64,000 nucleotides of DNA from Hoylesella shahii DSM 15611 = JCM 12083. GTDB taxonomy: Bacteria; Bacteroidota; Bacteroidia; Bacteroidales; Bacteroidaceae. Both the position numbers and the translations under genes were made by a program. The notes below the pieces were generated by a model. That model was not told where the DNA came from. It saw nothing but the letters and a program-made list of their open reading frames with translations, and ran no database searches. Where the stretch lies: NCBI RefSeq assembly GCF_000613445.1, contig NZ_BAIZ01000004.1, positions 1 through 64,000 on the forward strand, written 5' to 3'. Of the stretch, positions 40,148-48,808 are shown one piece after another (positions within the stretch are counted from its first letter, which is position 1; each line of letters begins with the position of its first letter).

Positions 40148-41494
40148 TTACACTCCTGTGTAGTTCCAGGGGTTGATGGCGAGCAATTCTTTTTTCACGT
40201 TATCACTCACCTCAAGCGTGTTTACAAAGTCGTGAATAGTGCGTTCGGTCATCTTCTCGTTGGTGCGTGTCAGCGCCTTCAGAGCCTCGTAAGGATTGGG
40301 ATAGCCCTCTCTTCGCAAAATGGTTTGGATGGCCTCGGCCACCACCGCCCACGTATTTTCTAAGTCGTTGGCCAGGGTTTCTTCGTGAAGAATGAGTTTG
40401 CGCAAACCTTTTAGTGTGCTTTGGAAAGCAATGAGGGCATGCCCCATTGGCACACCAATGTTGCGCAGCACGGTAGAGTCGGTAAGATCTCGTTGCAAAC
40501 GACTTACTGGCAACTTTTGCGCCAAGAACTGTAGCACAGCATTAGCCAATCCCAGATTGCCTTCGCTGTTCTCAAAGTCGATGGGGTTAACCTTATGTGG
40601 CATGGCACTCGACCCCACTTCTCCGGCCTTAATCTTCTGTTTAAAGTAGTCCATGGAGATATACATCCAGAAATCGCGGTCCAAATCCAACACGATGGTA
40701 TTGATTCGGCGCATGGCATCGAATGCAGCCCCCATGTTATCGTAGTTGCTTATCTGCGTAGTAAGCTGTTCGCGCACCAGTCCTAACTTTTCGCTAACAA
40801 AGCGATTACCAAACTCGCGCCAGTCTATCTCGGGGTAAGCCACATGGTGTGCATTATAGTTACCAGTGGCACCGCCAAACTTTGCCGACATTTTGCAGAC
40901 TTTAAGCTGTGCCAATTGTTCTTCCAAGCGATACACATACACGCCAACTTCTTTGCCCAAGCGTGTTGGTGAGGCCGGTTGTCCATGTGTTTTGGCCAGC
41001 ATGGGCACGTCTTTCCATTCGTCGGCATATTGCTTTAGTTGACCAATAAGTTCTTCCAACACTGGATAATAGCACTCTTCCAATGCCTCTTTCAGCGAAA
41101 GGGGCACACTGGTATTATTGATATCTTGCGAAGTTAGCCCAAAATGCACAAACTCTTTATATGCATCAAGCCCACCGATGGCGTCGAATTCTTCTTTAAT
41201 GAAGTACTCCACAGCCTTTACATCATGATTTGTTACTTTCTCTATGTCTTTCACACGCTGCGCCTTGTTCTCATCGAACAAGCGATAGATGTCACGCAAC
41301 TGTTCAAAGCGCTCGCTGCCCACGCCCTTGAGTTGTGGCAATGGCAGTTCGCATAGTGCGATAAAGTATTCAATCTCGACCCTTACGCGATAACGGATAA
41401 GGGCATATTCCGAGAAATAATTGGCTAACGGTTCGGTTTTACCGCGATAACGGCCATCTATCGGCGAAATGGCTGTAAGCATATCAAGACTCAT
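40148..41494 (-). CDS. purB: Adenylosuccinate lyase
   Basis: Cleaves SAICAR and adenylosuccinate in purine synthesis; 448 aa from the ATG at 41494 (MSLDMLTAISPIDGRYRGKT). The longer frame from 41545 is rejected because the -7 box at 41521-41528 falls inside it. Signatures: FVHFGLTSQDINNTSVPL, KTHGQPASPTRLGKE and the catalytic-serine loop GSSAMPHKVNPIDFENSEGN. Fits the PurB subgroup found in E. coli. Intact and monocistronic. Confidence 0.95.
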   Translation of the reverse strand: MSLDMLTAISPIDGRYRGKTEPLANYFSEYALIRYRVRVEIEYFIALCELPLPQLKGVGSERFEQLRDIYRLFDENKAQRVKDIEKVTNHDVKAVEYFIKEEFDAIGGLDAYKEFVHFGLTSQDINNTSVPLSLKEALEECYYPVLEELIGQLKQYADEWKDVPMLAKTHGQPASPTRLGKEVGVYVYRLEEQLAQLKVCKMSAKFGGATGNYNAHHVAYPEIDWREFGNRFVSEKLGLVREQLTTQISNYDNMGAAFDAMRRINTIVLDLDRDFWMYISMDYFKQKIKAGEVGSSAMPHKVNPIDFENSEGNLGLANAVLQFLAQKLPVSRLQRDLTDSTVLRNIGVPMGHALIAFQSTLKGLRKLILHEETLANDLENTWAVVAEAIQTILRREGYPNPYEALKALTRTNEKMTERTIHDFVNTLEVSDNVKKELLAINPWNYTGV

Positions 41495-41520
41495 AATCTC
41501 TATTAGTACTAATTGAAGTG

Positions 41521-41528
41521 CAAATTTA
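41521..41528 (-). promoter_or_regulatory. -7 box (TAAATTTG) of purB
   Basis: The minus strand reads TAAATTTGCAC, 27 bp ahead of the chosen purB start. Confidence 0.6.
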
Positions 41529-41688
41529 GCACAATTAATTGACACTCCATTATTTTATATAATAAAATGTGTCTTTGTGCGTTTATTTTCGCAAACGCCC
41601 ACTGCTGAAGGTGGGTTAAACGTCTTTTTGCCATTCGCTTTCAAGAAAACATTCACGAAGAGCAGTTGCATAAATCGCTTTTTTTCAT

Positions 41689-41696
41689 TAACTTTG
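41689..41696 (+). promoter_or_regulatory. -7 box (TAACTTTG) of the PAP2 gene
   Basis: TAACTTTGCAAC, 47 bp before the start at 41743. Confidence 0.6.
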
Positions 41697-41742
41697 CAAC
41701 TTAACAGCTGATAAAGTCGTCATTTTTTCTACAACAACCATT

Positions 41743-43395
41743 ATGCTAATTTTGAAACACAGTACTATATATCACCCGAACAAGATCTGCCAACCATATA
41801 CGAACATCGCTGCAAAGGCCTTGTATTGTTCGCATGGGGGCATCCGTCGGCTCGTTTTAGCCGCTTTGTTGTTCTTTTTCGCTATTGGTATCGCCGCTAA
41901 AGGTGAGCATGCCCAGTATATAAACGTGCAGACCGACTCGGTTTTCATCACCAATGAGGCTAACGACTCAACCACATTTGCACCTATGCAGAGCGATTCG
42001 CTTGGTGATATGTCTGCAAATACCCGCGCGCCATATCGTCTTGACAAGATAAAAGTTGGGCGAGGCATCACATTTGTGGGCATTCCACTTGTTATTGCGG
42101 GCATCTTTGGCAAGAGCGAACGCCATCGGGTGTACTATCTGCACAACGATTTTTCGCCTAAATTCAAAACATCGGTAGACGATTATCTGCAATTTGCGCC
42201 TGCTGCTTTGGCCACAGGTCTAAAGTTTTTTGGCTTACCTGGCAAGAGTGCTAATGTGCGCTATCTGACGAGCAGTGGTTTTTCGTTCTTTATTATGGCA
42301 GCGTTTGTAAACAGCATTAAGTACACGGCCAACCAAATGCGCCCTGATAACAGCACACGCAACTCGTTTCCCTCGGGCCATACAGCCACCGCTTTCGTTG
42401 CAGCAACCATTCTTCACAAGGAATATGGCACCACCATTAGTCCGCTATACAGCATTGCGGGCTATGGAGCAGCCACAGCCACTGGCATTATGCGCATGCT
42501 AAACAACCGACACTGGATGAGCGATGTGTTTTGCGGAGCTGGGATTGGCATCATGTCTACCGAGCTGGGCTATCTTGTTAGCGACATGTTGTTTAAGGAT
42601 AAAGGACTGATAAGGCCCGATAAGGAAGAGATGGTAGACCTTCGCACGCGCCCTTCGTTCTTTTCTATTCGTGTGGGAGGCGTATTAGGCCAACAAAAAC
42701 TCACCATGCCCGAGAGTTTTAAGCAAATACTTGGCCAGCATCAACTGCTCATGCAGTTTGGAACGGCTTCGACTGTGGGTGTTGAAGCAGCCTATTTCTT
42801 CACACCACACATTGGGTTTGGCACCAGTTGGCAACTGGTGGGCCATCATGTTAAGCGCTTAGACAAAGTGTTTAAAGAGCCTTCGCCCACAGCCAACTTC
42901 CCATCTAACACCGTTTTCAGCTTTCCACGCACGGGCATCAACGAACTATGTGCCTCGGCTGGTCTTTATCTTTCATTGCCTTTCTCGCAACGTTGGGCAA
43001 TGGGTGGCAAGCTAACTGTTGGTCGCAACAGCATCAAAGACATCACCGTAACTGCTAATAAAGCGGGAATAATGGCCGCTGTTGGACCAAAAGACACCTA
43101 TTACAGCTTTCGTCCCTACTCGGCTAGCTGGGATTTTCTTACCATCCATGGCAACAAAGCCTTGCTCTTAGGCACTGGTCTGTGGTGTACCATGGCTTAT
43201 AAACAAAACTATTGCTGGCGAGCATATGTTGATTTCAACTATTCGCGCAATAAATTTACTGCAACGCTCGACCCACATGGATGGATAAAGCAAGCATATA
43301 CTTCTACAAAACAAGGCGACGAAAGCATTAGCGAAACCATTAAGAAGAACATGGTGCAAATAGGTGCGGGCACAGTGTTCTCCATTTCGTTCTAA
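41743..43395 (+). CDS. PAP2 phosphatase fused to a C-terminal barrel-like domain
   Basis: A 550-aa exported protein. A hydrophobic signal segment (LVLAALLFFFAIGIAAKG, about residues 37-54) is followed by a short linker and a PAP2 domain with all three phosphatase signatures: KYTANQMRPDNS, SFPSGHTATAF near residues 208-218 and RMLNNRHWMSDV near 250-261. From about residue 300 the protein becomes beta-rich with repeated strands (FFSIRVGGVLGQQKLTMPES, ASAGLYLSLPFSQRWAMGGK) and ends MVQIGAGTVFSISF, a barrel-like terminus. The PAP2 part resembles lipid phosphate phosphatases, including LpxE/LpxF-type lipid A phosphatases; the barrel suggests outer-membrane anchoring. The substrate is not established. 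Confidence 0.8.
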   Translation: MLILKHSTIYHPNKICQPYTNIAAKALYCSHGGIRRLVLAALLFFFAIGIAAKGEHAQYINVQTDSVFITNEANDSTTFAPMQSDSLGDMSANTRAPYRLDKIKVGRGITFVGIPLVIAGIFGKSERHRVYYLHNDFSPKFKTSVDDYLQFAPAALATGLKFFGLPGKSANVRYLTSSGFSFFIMAAFVNSIKYTANQMRPDNSTRNSFPSGHTATAFVAATILHKEYGTTISPLYSIAGYGAATATGIMRMLNNRHWMSDVFCGAGIGIMSTELGYLVSDMLFKDKGLIRPDKEEMVDLRTRPSFFSIRVGGVLGQQKLTMPESFKQILGQHQLLMQFGTASTVGVEAAYFFTPHIGFGTSWQLVGHHVKRLDKVFKEPSPTANFPSNTVFSFPRTGINELCASAGLYLSLPFSQRWAMGGKLTVGRNSIKDITVTANKAGIMAAVGPKDTYYSFRPYSASWDFLTIHGNKALLLGTGLWCTMAYKQNYCWRAYVDFNYSRNKFTATLDPHGWIKQAYTSTKQGDESISETIKKNMVQIGAGTVFSISF

Positions 43396-43426
43396 GTTAT
43401 CGGGTCTAAAGTCTTTACAAGCACCT

Positions 43427-43450
43427 CACGTGCGCGCATGCGCGCGCGTA
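43427..43450. other. Alternating purine-pyrimidine tract
   Basis: Twenty-four consecutive bases alternate strictly pyrimidine-purine, mostly CG and TG steps, and include the palindrome GCGCGCATGCGCGC. Such tracts can form Z-DNA or a cruciform. It lies 31 bp past the PAP2 stop. Confidence 0.6.
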
Positions 43451-43526
43451 TTAATAAGGTGTAAGATTGCACCAGTAGGGCTTATCTTCTGCACCTGCTG
43501 CGTCTAGCAGATATTTTTACACAAGC

Positions 43527-43569
43527 AAACCCCAAAACAGCATTATCCAAATAAGCAGTTTTGGGGTTT
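43527..43569. terminator. Hairpin between the PAP2 gene and the decayed barrel gene
   Basis: AAACCCCAAAAC at 43527-43538 pairs perfectly with GTTTTGGGGTTT at 43558-43569. Confidence 0.7.
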
Positions 43570-43624
43570 GTTCTTTGTACTTTGCCTAGACTTTAAACCT
43601 CAAATCATTTCAGCTTCAATGCCT

Positions 43625-44225
43625 CTAAAAGTGATAACCAATGGTTACGAAACCACCGTGTTGCACCTTACGTTTGGAGTAAAAGTCGTTAAACAGTTTA
43701 TTGTTGTAAACCAATTCGCGACGCATACCCAGCACATCAAGCGTTGAATATTGATAACCGGCCGATATACTCACATTGTCGATAAACAAACTAAGGCCCG
43801 CTTTACAATCAAAGGCATACCAATTACCCTTGCTGGTGCTCACGTTTTGCACATCCCTTTCAAGTCCGTGCGCATCGAGGAGGCTCACACCAACGTTGCA
43901 ATAGGGAATATGCATGATAAAACCGGGTTCGGCAAACAATCTTAACTGTGCATCGGCAATCTTCATCAACGTGTGCGTAACAAGATGAAGCGATGGGCGA
44001 AGATAAAAATTTTGAACCTTTTTATAGTCATCACCAATGCGCCAACCGTCTCCTTGTGGTACACCATAGATAGCAAACTGAGCCCAAATAAATTTGTTTT
44101 CGACTTTCTCTTGCCCACTTTAACGATGAGGCCCCTAAAAACATATGGGGAAAGAGCAGTGACCCTAACTCACTTCTCTTTCCCCAGTTGGATGTATAAT
44201 TGGCATCTACTAAGTTATAACCTTA
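43625..44225 (-). pseudogene. Remnant of an outer-membrane barrel gene, 5' end missing
   Basis: A frame from 43969 to 43625 encodes 114 aa ending KVQHGGFVTIGYHF, a typical barrel terminus, with AEPGFIMHIPYCNVGVSLLD and NVSTSKGNWYAFDCKAGLSL inside. The same frame stays coding-like upstream to 44119 (KFIWAQFAIYGVPQGDGW) without a start. A further stretch in another frame (about 44225-44120) reads DANYTSNWGKRSELGSLLFP; adding one G near 44113 joins the two. There is no start codon or signal peptide before the lipoprotein gene at 44250 ends, and a hairpin (44147-44185) interrupts the region. I read it as a 5'-truncated, silent gene, though base-calling losses contribute to its appearance. Confidence 0.5.
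44147..44185 (-). terminator. Hairpin after the lipoprotein gene at 44250
   Basis: GGGGAAAGAG at 44147-44156 pairs perfectly with CTCTTTCCCC at 44176-44185, about 65 bp past the lipoprotein stop. It lies inside the remnant described above. Confidence 0.5.
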
Positions 44226-44249
44226 AAATCGATGCGTTATACTTCACTT

Positions 44250-45977
44250 TTATTTAGGCACAAAGATTGGACGAATGCTGTGCATTTGACGCTTAGCTGG
44301 CAAGAAGCCCGACGTTAAAATACCCGATTGCACTTCAGCCGAAGTGTGAACATTCATCATATAAGCCATTGCTTGCTTATCTGCAAAAGCTTTATTTGGA
44401 TTAGAATTGGCCAACCAGTATGCGCCTTGCGTTCCAGGCTTGTCTAGCCTTTTACTAGCATCATAAGTATACATACCCGCCATGGGTAAGAAGAGGGCCT
44501 TTTCAAAGTCTTTTTTCTCAAACTTCCTCAAGTTAGCCTTACCATTGTGAACGAGACCTGTGGCTTCAGACTTTCTCAACTTTCTATTGTTGTTACCGAT
44601 AATCCAGCCCTTAAGGTCTGCTGAAGCATGCGGATCAAACAGTGCACCGTAAATATAATTGCCAGCATCATCAATAAAATAGCCCATATACATTGCAGTA
44701 TTGTTGTACAACTTTTTAAAGTCTTCGAGCGAAGGCATCATCCATGTACCATTTGAGGCATAGTAAGCCAAGTCTCCATAATTACCATCAGCAGACGAAC
44801 GCATTTGCAAATTATCTTTATCTGTCCAATAAAAGTTCATCATGTCACCTGAGTAGTTATGAGCATTTTTAATATCGCCCCAACGGAAGTGGTCGAACGC
44901 AATGCCTGTGTAATCTTCACCTAATGGGCGACCACTAAAATCACCTATTTGAGGCATAGGACCAGTCTTCTCGGTATAGAAATAATCCCATGGATTTGCT
45001 GCGAGGTGATAGCCTCCAACCCATCCTGATGTTTGTTTGTTGGGTGTATATTGCAAGTTATATTTACTCCACAACACGCCACCAATCTCAATATAAGGAG
45101 GACTGGGGATAAATTCTTTCACTCTAACAGTGATGGGATAATATTTAGCGCGTTCAATTTTCTTTCCACCAGGAGCAGTGAAAATATATTGCTTATTGTC
45201 GCTTGTTTCAATCTTGAACACAGGTTTGAAGTTTGCATCAGGGAACACAGCCACTTCGAACGTATCGGTTGCTACTGATGGCGTAACAACGATGTCGCCC
45301 ATAAAGGGTTCCTTCAATGTAGAATCCTTCAGATCGAACTTAGCCTCTTTAATAACATTCGAAATGGTAAGTTTCTTAATATTCTTCAACTCGCCAGTTG
45401 TAGCAACAAAGCTCAATTGCAAAATGGCGTATTGCTTATTCAGCGTTGCAGTACCCGTTGCATGGCCCTGTGCATCAACCTTTACTTTATCAATTGTGCC
45501 ATAGCTATAATCGAAGTAGCGCAGTTGGTCAATCTTACCATTCTGACGCTTTTCTACTACATTGCCTCCTTCTGTCACAACTGCCAGGTCCATGCTAATT
45601 TCCACCTTGCTTTGGTCGTGGCCTGCACTCAATTTATAGGGATACAAAATAGCAATCTTGTCGCCAGGGGCGCAATTAACATCGCCCTGTAGTCTCGACG
45701 AAGCGCCTGAACCAATAGCCGTTAACTGGTCGAAGGTTTGATTACTGGTTAGATTATAGGCACTAAATCTGTCGCCTGCAACCCACTTGTTACCTGTTTT
45801 TACACTAACAATCGAGCGGGTAGCACCATCAACCGATACAGACAAAGGGCGCTTAGCCCTTCCGTTAACACTAACAGCGTTGTTATCGTCGCCATTAAGT
45901 TCGCTTGAGCATGAAGCCAGCATAACAGTCACAACGCCAAGAATGATTTTAGAAATCTTATTAAACTTGAAATTCAT
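44250..45977 (-). CDS. Fimbrillin-like lipoprotein with FISUMP-like C-terminus (cassette 1)
   Basis: A 575-aa lipoprotein: GVVTVMLASCSSELNGDD places the lipidated Cys near residue 23. Residues about 45-330 look like a fimbrillin (FimA/Mfa-like) region: NKWVAGDRFSAYNLTSNQTF, GDKIAILYPYKLSAG and ITISN-type strands. Residues from about 340 start with GGVLWSKYNLQYTP and continue with WMMPSLEDFKKLYNN and KALFLPMAGMYTYDASK, ending RQMHSIRPIFVPK. That layout resembles the FISUMP/major-paralogous C-type-lectin-like fold. It is 20 bp downstream of a 60-aa peptide gene and shares this arrangement with the cassette at 46625-48711. Probably a surface adhesin or pilus-tip-like protein; inference. Confidence 0.7.
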   Translation of the reverse strand: MNFKFNKISKIILGVVTVMLASCSSELNGDDNNAVSVNGRAKRPLSVSVDGATRSIVSVKTGNKWVAGDRFSAYNLTSNQTFDQLTAIGSGASSRLQGDVNCAPGDKIAILYPYKLSAGHDQSKVEISMDLAVVTEGGNVVEKRQNGKIDQLRYFDYSYGTIDKVKVDAQGHATGTATLNKQYAILQLSFVATTGELKNIKKLTISNVIKEAKFDLKDSTLKEPFMGDIVVTPSVATDTFEVAVFPDANFKPVFKIETSDNKQYIFTAPGGKKIERAKYYPITVRVKEFIPSPPYIEIGGVLWSKYNLQYTPNKQTSGWVGGYHLAANPWDYFYTEKTGPMPQIGDFSGRPLGEDYTGIAFDHFRWGDIKNAHNYSGDMMNFYWTDKDNLQMRSSADGNYGDLAYYASNGTWMMPSLEDFKKLYNNTAMYMGYFIDDAGNYIYGALFDPHASADLKGWIIGNNNRKLRKSEATGLVHNGKANLRKFEKKDFEKALFLPMAGMYTYDASKRLDKPGTQGAYWLANSNPNKAFADKQAMAYMMNVHTSAEVQSGILTSGFLPAKRQMHSIRPIFVPK

Positions 45978-45997
45978 GTTTTCTTGTTTTTATCCTT

Positions 45998-46180
45998 TTA
46001 TTCTTCAAAATCAAACATATCCGATTTGGCAGAACCCGTGCTTGGGTCACCCCATACTTCAGGGTTTTGTTTTTCGTGTTGTCCTGCGGTTACGCCAACA
46101 CCTCCACTTGCTGCCATCAAAGATTGCTCAACATTTACGTCCATGCACGCACTGCAAGGTTTTACATAATCTTTTTTCAT
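45998..46180 (-). CDS. 60-aa acidic-tailed peptide (cassette 1)
   Basis: Opens MKKDYVKPCSACMDVNVEQS, then LMAASGGVGV, a GDPSTG turn, and ends SAKSDMFDFEE. A separate peptide at 48526-48711 shares the opening (MK-YVKP), the hydrophobic-then-serine centre, the GDP(S)TG turn and the SAK-(3 residues)-FD-EE tail, although the rest differs. Both lie immediately upstream of a large lipoprotein gene and behind a -7 box, so they are real, translated genes. No signal peptide. LMAASGG recalls a double-glycine leader, but no peptidase, transporter or modifying enzyme is adjacent. Function unknown. Confidence 0.65.
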   Translation of the reverse strand: MKKDYVKPCSACMDVNVEQSLMAASGGVGVTAGQHEKQNPEVWGDPSTGSAKSDMFDFEE

Positions 46181-46328
46181 CTTGTTTAATTGTTTATGTT
46201 ATCCTAGAAATATGTTCATTAGGCGCTGATTAACACCAGCGTCTTTATTTGCGAGTTATACCGGAAAAAACAAAATATTTAGTCTCCTATTGTCATCTCC
46301 TAAAATTGACTCTCTGTATAAACGAATG

Positions 46329-46336
46329 CAAAATTA
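46329..46336 (-). promoter_or_regulatory. -7 box (TAATTTTG) of cassette 1
   Basis: The minus strand reads TAATTTTGCATTC, about 150 bp before the peptide start at 46180. The leader is AT-rich. The rest of 46181-46624 has only the terminator at 46496-46539. Confidence 0.5.
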
Positions 46337-46495
46337 CAATATTTATTTTCAAAACAACCATATTTTTCCATTAAATAGTTTCATTTTTCTGTTTATTAGA
46401 CAATGAAAATTTATATTTATTAAGGCATTTAAATATCTAAGCCAATCAAAGCAAGGCGCCATATTGCACAGTTTAAATGCAACTATCAACAAAAA

Positions 46496-46539
46496 AAATC
46501 CCACCAAACCAATACGCTAGTATCGTTTCGGTGGGATTT
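46496..46539 (-). terminator. Terminator between the two peptide-lipoprotein cassettes
   Basis: AAATCCCACC at 46496-46505 pairs perfectly with GGTGGGATTT at 46530-46539; on the minus strand the stem is followed by a run of T. It separates cassette 2 from cassette 1, so each is an independent operon. Confidence 0.75.
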
Positions 46540-46624
46540 AAATAAGGCATCAGCTTTTTAGTAAAGGCTCTTTTAGGGCAAGTTGTCGAGTTAACTGTAA
46601 ATCAAGAACCCACTTAGCACTTTA

Positions 46625-48499
46625 CTATTTGATATTTGTAAATGGAGCAAACGCTGGGTCAGCTTGTTCGTCATCGTGATCTAAAACAGGGCGAATAGAT
46701 GCAGCCTGACCTTTGGTTCTTCCTTGCAAATTAAAGTCTTTCGGACCGAACCTAAACATGTAGACCAGCTGTTGTCCAAATGAAGTAGACGACTGATACT
46801 CGCCAAAAGCACCACTACCCCAAGTCATATCTCTATATCCCATGTGTTTGTTAGCTAAGGCGCGATTTCCTGCAATAGGCAAGAACAATCCCATATTGGC
46901 TTTAACCAAGGCAGTAACATTGCTATACTTATAATATGCCTTCACACCTGTTGGGAATGCCTTTTTTCTATCGCCCGACCCAGGTTGATTAGTGGTGAAA
47001 TATGCACCATAAACAATGGTTCCCTTATCTGTGTAACAGAAAGCAGGTATCACATTGGCCTTCTCTGCCAGTGTCTCCAACTCTGCCTTAGTAGGCATAC
47101 GGTATTTCTTATGGTTATTCATGGTGTGATACCAAACAAGATCGCCATAATGAGCCTCCTCCCTATTTACCTTTCTCGTTATATAAGGCAAATCATTATT
47201 CCAAAACGTCTTACCCAAGTCCTGGTTCTTGGGTGTTCTCTTGTAATCATTCGCAGTTAGTTCCAAAGCTCTTGTGATTGCGCCAAAACGCCACAAGTCT
47301 ACATCATTTACCTCTTGTACTGGAAGGTCAGCGAATTGTGAAGACACAAGCATGCTGCCAGCTTGGGTTTCTTTCCGGTCGCTACCTATATATATTGCGC
47401 GCTTCGAAATCCACCATTGTGTAGGCGCAATACCCCAATATTCTTGTCCATTTTCCTCGTAATGTATAAAGTTTCCTGTAGCCCAGTTAACACCTTGCAC
47501 ATTAACACTAGTAGCCTGTTTGGCTTCTTCCATTTTCAGCACGTCGGTGCGATACACATTGTCGGCAGTAAATGTAAGCGGCTTTTTGCTATACACCTTC
47601 TTATAACATTTGTTACCAACATAGGCCATAATCAAAACATTGCTATATTTTCCAGGAAGCAGCGCCGCATAGGTATATTTACCACCTTCCGAACTAAACG
47701 TTTTGCCAGCACCTGCCGTCAAAACCAGGTTTGTGCTTTCGTCTTTAGGATTATTAGCAACAAACTCTCCCGTTGAAAGGTCGAGCACGTCGATTGTCTT
47801 TATATTTGAAATATAAATAGAATCGATGTTTTTAAGGGGCGCATTGTTCTCGTCGGTAAAGCGCAATGCCCATATAGACACAAGGCGTTTTAAGGCACCG
47901 ATATTAACATTTACATCTGTTTGGCTTACACTCTTTGGACTCTGTTTCATCCATTGATAATCAAAGCGTTTACCAATGGTTTCTAACGTACCATCTTGAG
48001 CGGTAAGATTTAGCTCTACCAACTTTTGTATTTTATCGCTTTCAACGTGATACACCTCATTACCATCTTCTGTAGCGGTAACAGGGATAATTGTTTTGGG
48101 CGCACTCACAGCTGCCTCGCCAGGATAAAGAAATGCAATTTGGCTACTTGTAGTAATAGCACTTTTAGAGTTAATCGTACCTTTAAAGCGAGCACCTGCC
48201 CCACTGCTTAAGCTTGATATATACGAATAGCTACCTTGGCTTAGCTCATCGTTAAGTACATAAGCAATAATTTTATCGCCTTGTTCCCAAGTAGACTTCA
48301 CTTTATTTTGCGCATCAATACCCAGCGAGCGAGTTGCTCCCGAATGTTCTTCGGCCACATTTGCATCGGCCACAATATTATAGGTATAGTGCTGGGCGCT
48401 TTCGCTCACAGTATTATCCAAATCGTCTTGACAGCTCCACAATAAAGGGGCTGCCATCAGGGCACAAGCCACTGAAAAGAAAACTTCCTTCTTATTCAT
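46625..48499 (-). CDS. Fimbrillin-like lipoprotein with FISUMP-like C-terminus (cassette 2)
   Basis: A 624-aa lipoprotein: ALMAAPLLWSCQDDLDNT gives a lipobox Cys near residue 23. The N-terminal half is fimbrillin-like (GATRSLG, STWEQGDKIIAYVLNDELSQ, TSSQIAFLYPGEAA). The C-terminal half starts VNVQGVNWATGNFIHYEENG and has DLVWYHTMNNHKKYRMPTKA and GLFLPIAGNRALANKHMGYR, ending in an ASIRPVLDHDDEQ segment. The order of domains is the same as in the cassette-1 protein, but sequence identity is low, so the duplication is old or the pair was acquired separately. It lies 26 bp downstream of its own 61-aa peptide gene. Confidence 0.7.
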   Translation of the reverse strand: MNKKEVFFSVACALMAAPLLWSCQDDLDNTVSESAQHYTYNIVADANVAEEHSGATRSLGIDAQNKVKSTWEQGDKIIAYVLNDELSQGSYSYISSLSSGAGARFKGTINSKSAITTSSQIAFLYPGEAAVSAPKTIIPVTATEDGNEVYHVESDKIQKLVELNLTAQDGTLETIGKRFDYQWMKQSPKSVSQTDVNVNIGALKRLVSIWALRFTDENNAPLKNIDSIYISNIKTIDVLDLSTGEFVANNPKDESTNLVLTAGAGKTFSSEGGKYTYAALLPGKYSNVLIMAYVGNKCYKKVYSKKPLTFTADNVYRTDVLKMEEAKQATSVNVQGVNWATGNFIHYEENGQEYWGIAPTQWWISKRAIYIGSDRKETQAGSMLVSSQFADLPVQEVNDVDLWRFGAITRALELTANDYKRTPKNQDLGKTFWNNDLPYITRKVNREEAHYGDLVWYHTMNNHKKYRMPTKAELETLAEKANVIPAFCYTDKGTIVYGAYFTTNQPGSGDRKKAFPTGVKAYYKYSNVTALVKANMGLFLPIAGNRALANKHMGYRDMTWGSGAFGEYQSSTSFGQQLVYMFRFGPKDFNLQGRTKGQAASIRPVLDHDDEQADPAFAPFTNIK

Positions 48500-48525
48500 T
48501 GTTACATTTTAAAGTCAAAACTTGA

Positions 48526-48711
48526 TTATTCTTCTTCATCAAACCATTGCTCTTTTGCAGATGATGTTCCAAAGGGGTTTGGTGTAGTTGGGTCGCCACC
48601 TGTTGGGTCGCCACCTTCTTTGGGGTTAGTGGTTTCTGCACTAATAACAAGCAATGCACTTTCGTGTTGCGCCAAATAAACGGCAACACTGGGTTTTACA
48701 TACTCTTTCAT
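48526..48711 (-). CDS. 61-aa acidic-tailed peptide (cassette 2)
   Basis: Opens MKEYVKPSVAVYLAQHESAL, then LVISAETTNPKEGG, the turns GDPTGGDPTTPNP, and ends SAKEQWFDEEE. Partner of the fimbrillin-like lipoprotein at 46625 and counterpart of the peptide at 45998. Net negative, no Cys, no signal peptide. Similar ~60-aa peptides with an MKK-Y-P opening and an Asp/Glu/Trp-rich tail occur in Prevotella as unannotated proteins, from general memory. The pairing with a lipoprotein twice in a row suggests a functional link. Function unknown. Confidence 0.65.
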   Translation of the reverse strand: MKEYVKPSVAVYLAQHESALLVISAETTNPKEGGDPTGGDPTTPNPFGTSSAKEQWFDEEE

Positions 48712-48800
48712 CTTCTCGTAGCTCTTTATTTTGTTGTTTACCTGAATTTAAAATACGACTCTAATTTTTCTATTGTTAAAAAGAAACTGATTTCGGGATG

Positions 48801-48808
48801 CAAAGTTA
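48801..48808 (-). promoter_or_regulatory. -7 box (TAACTTTG) of cassette 2
   Basis: The minus strand reads TAACTTTGCATCC, about 90 bp before the peptide start at 48711. Confidence 0.6.

Noticed and set aside
45998..46180. Classical double-glycine bacteriocin or RiPP precursor
   Set aside because: LMAASGG looks like a leader end, but no peptidase-containing transporter, radical-SAM enzyme or lanthipeptide synthase is nearby, and the second peptide lacks the double glycine at that place.
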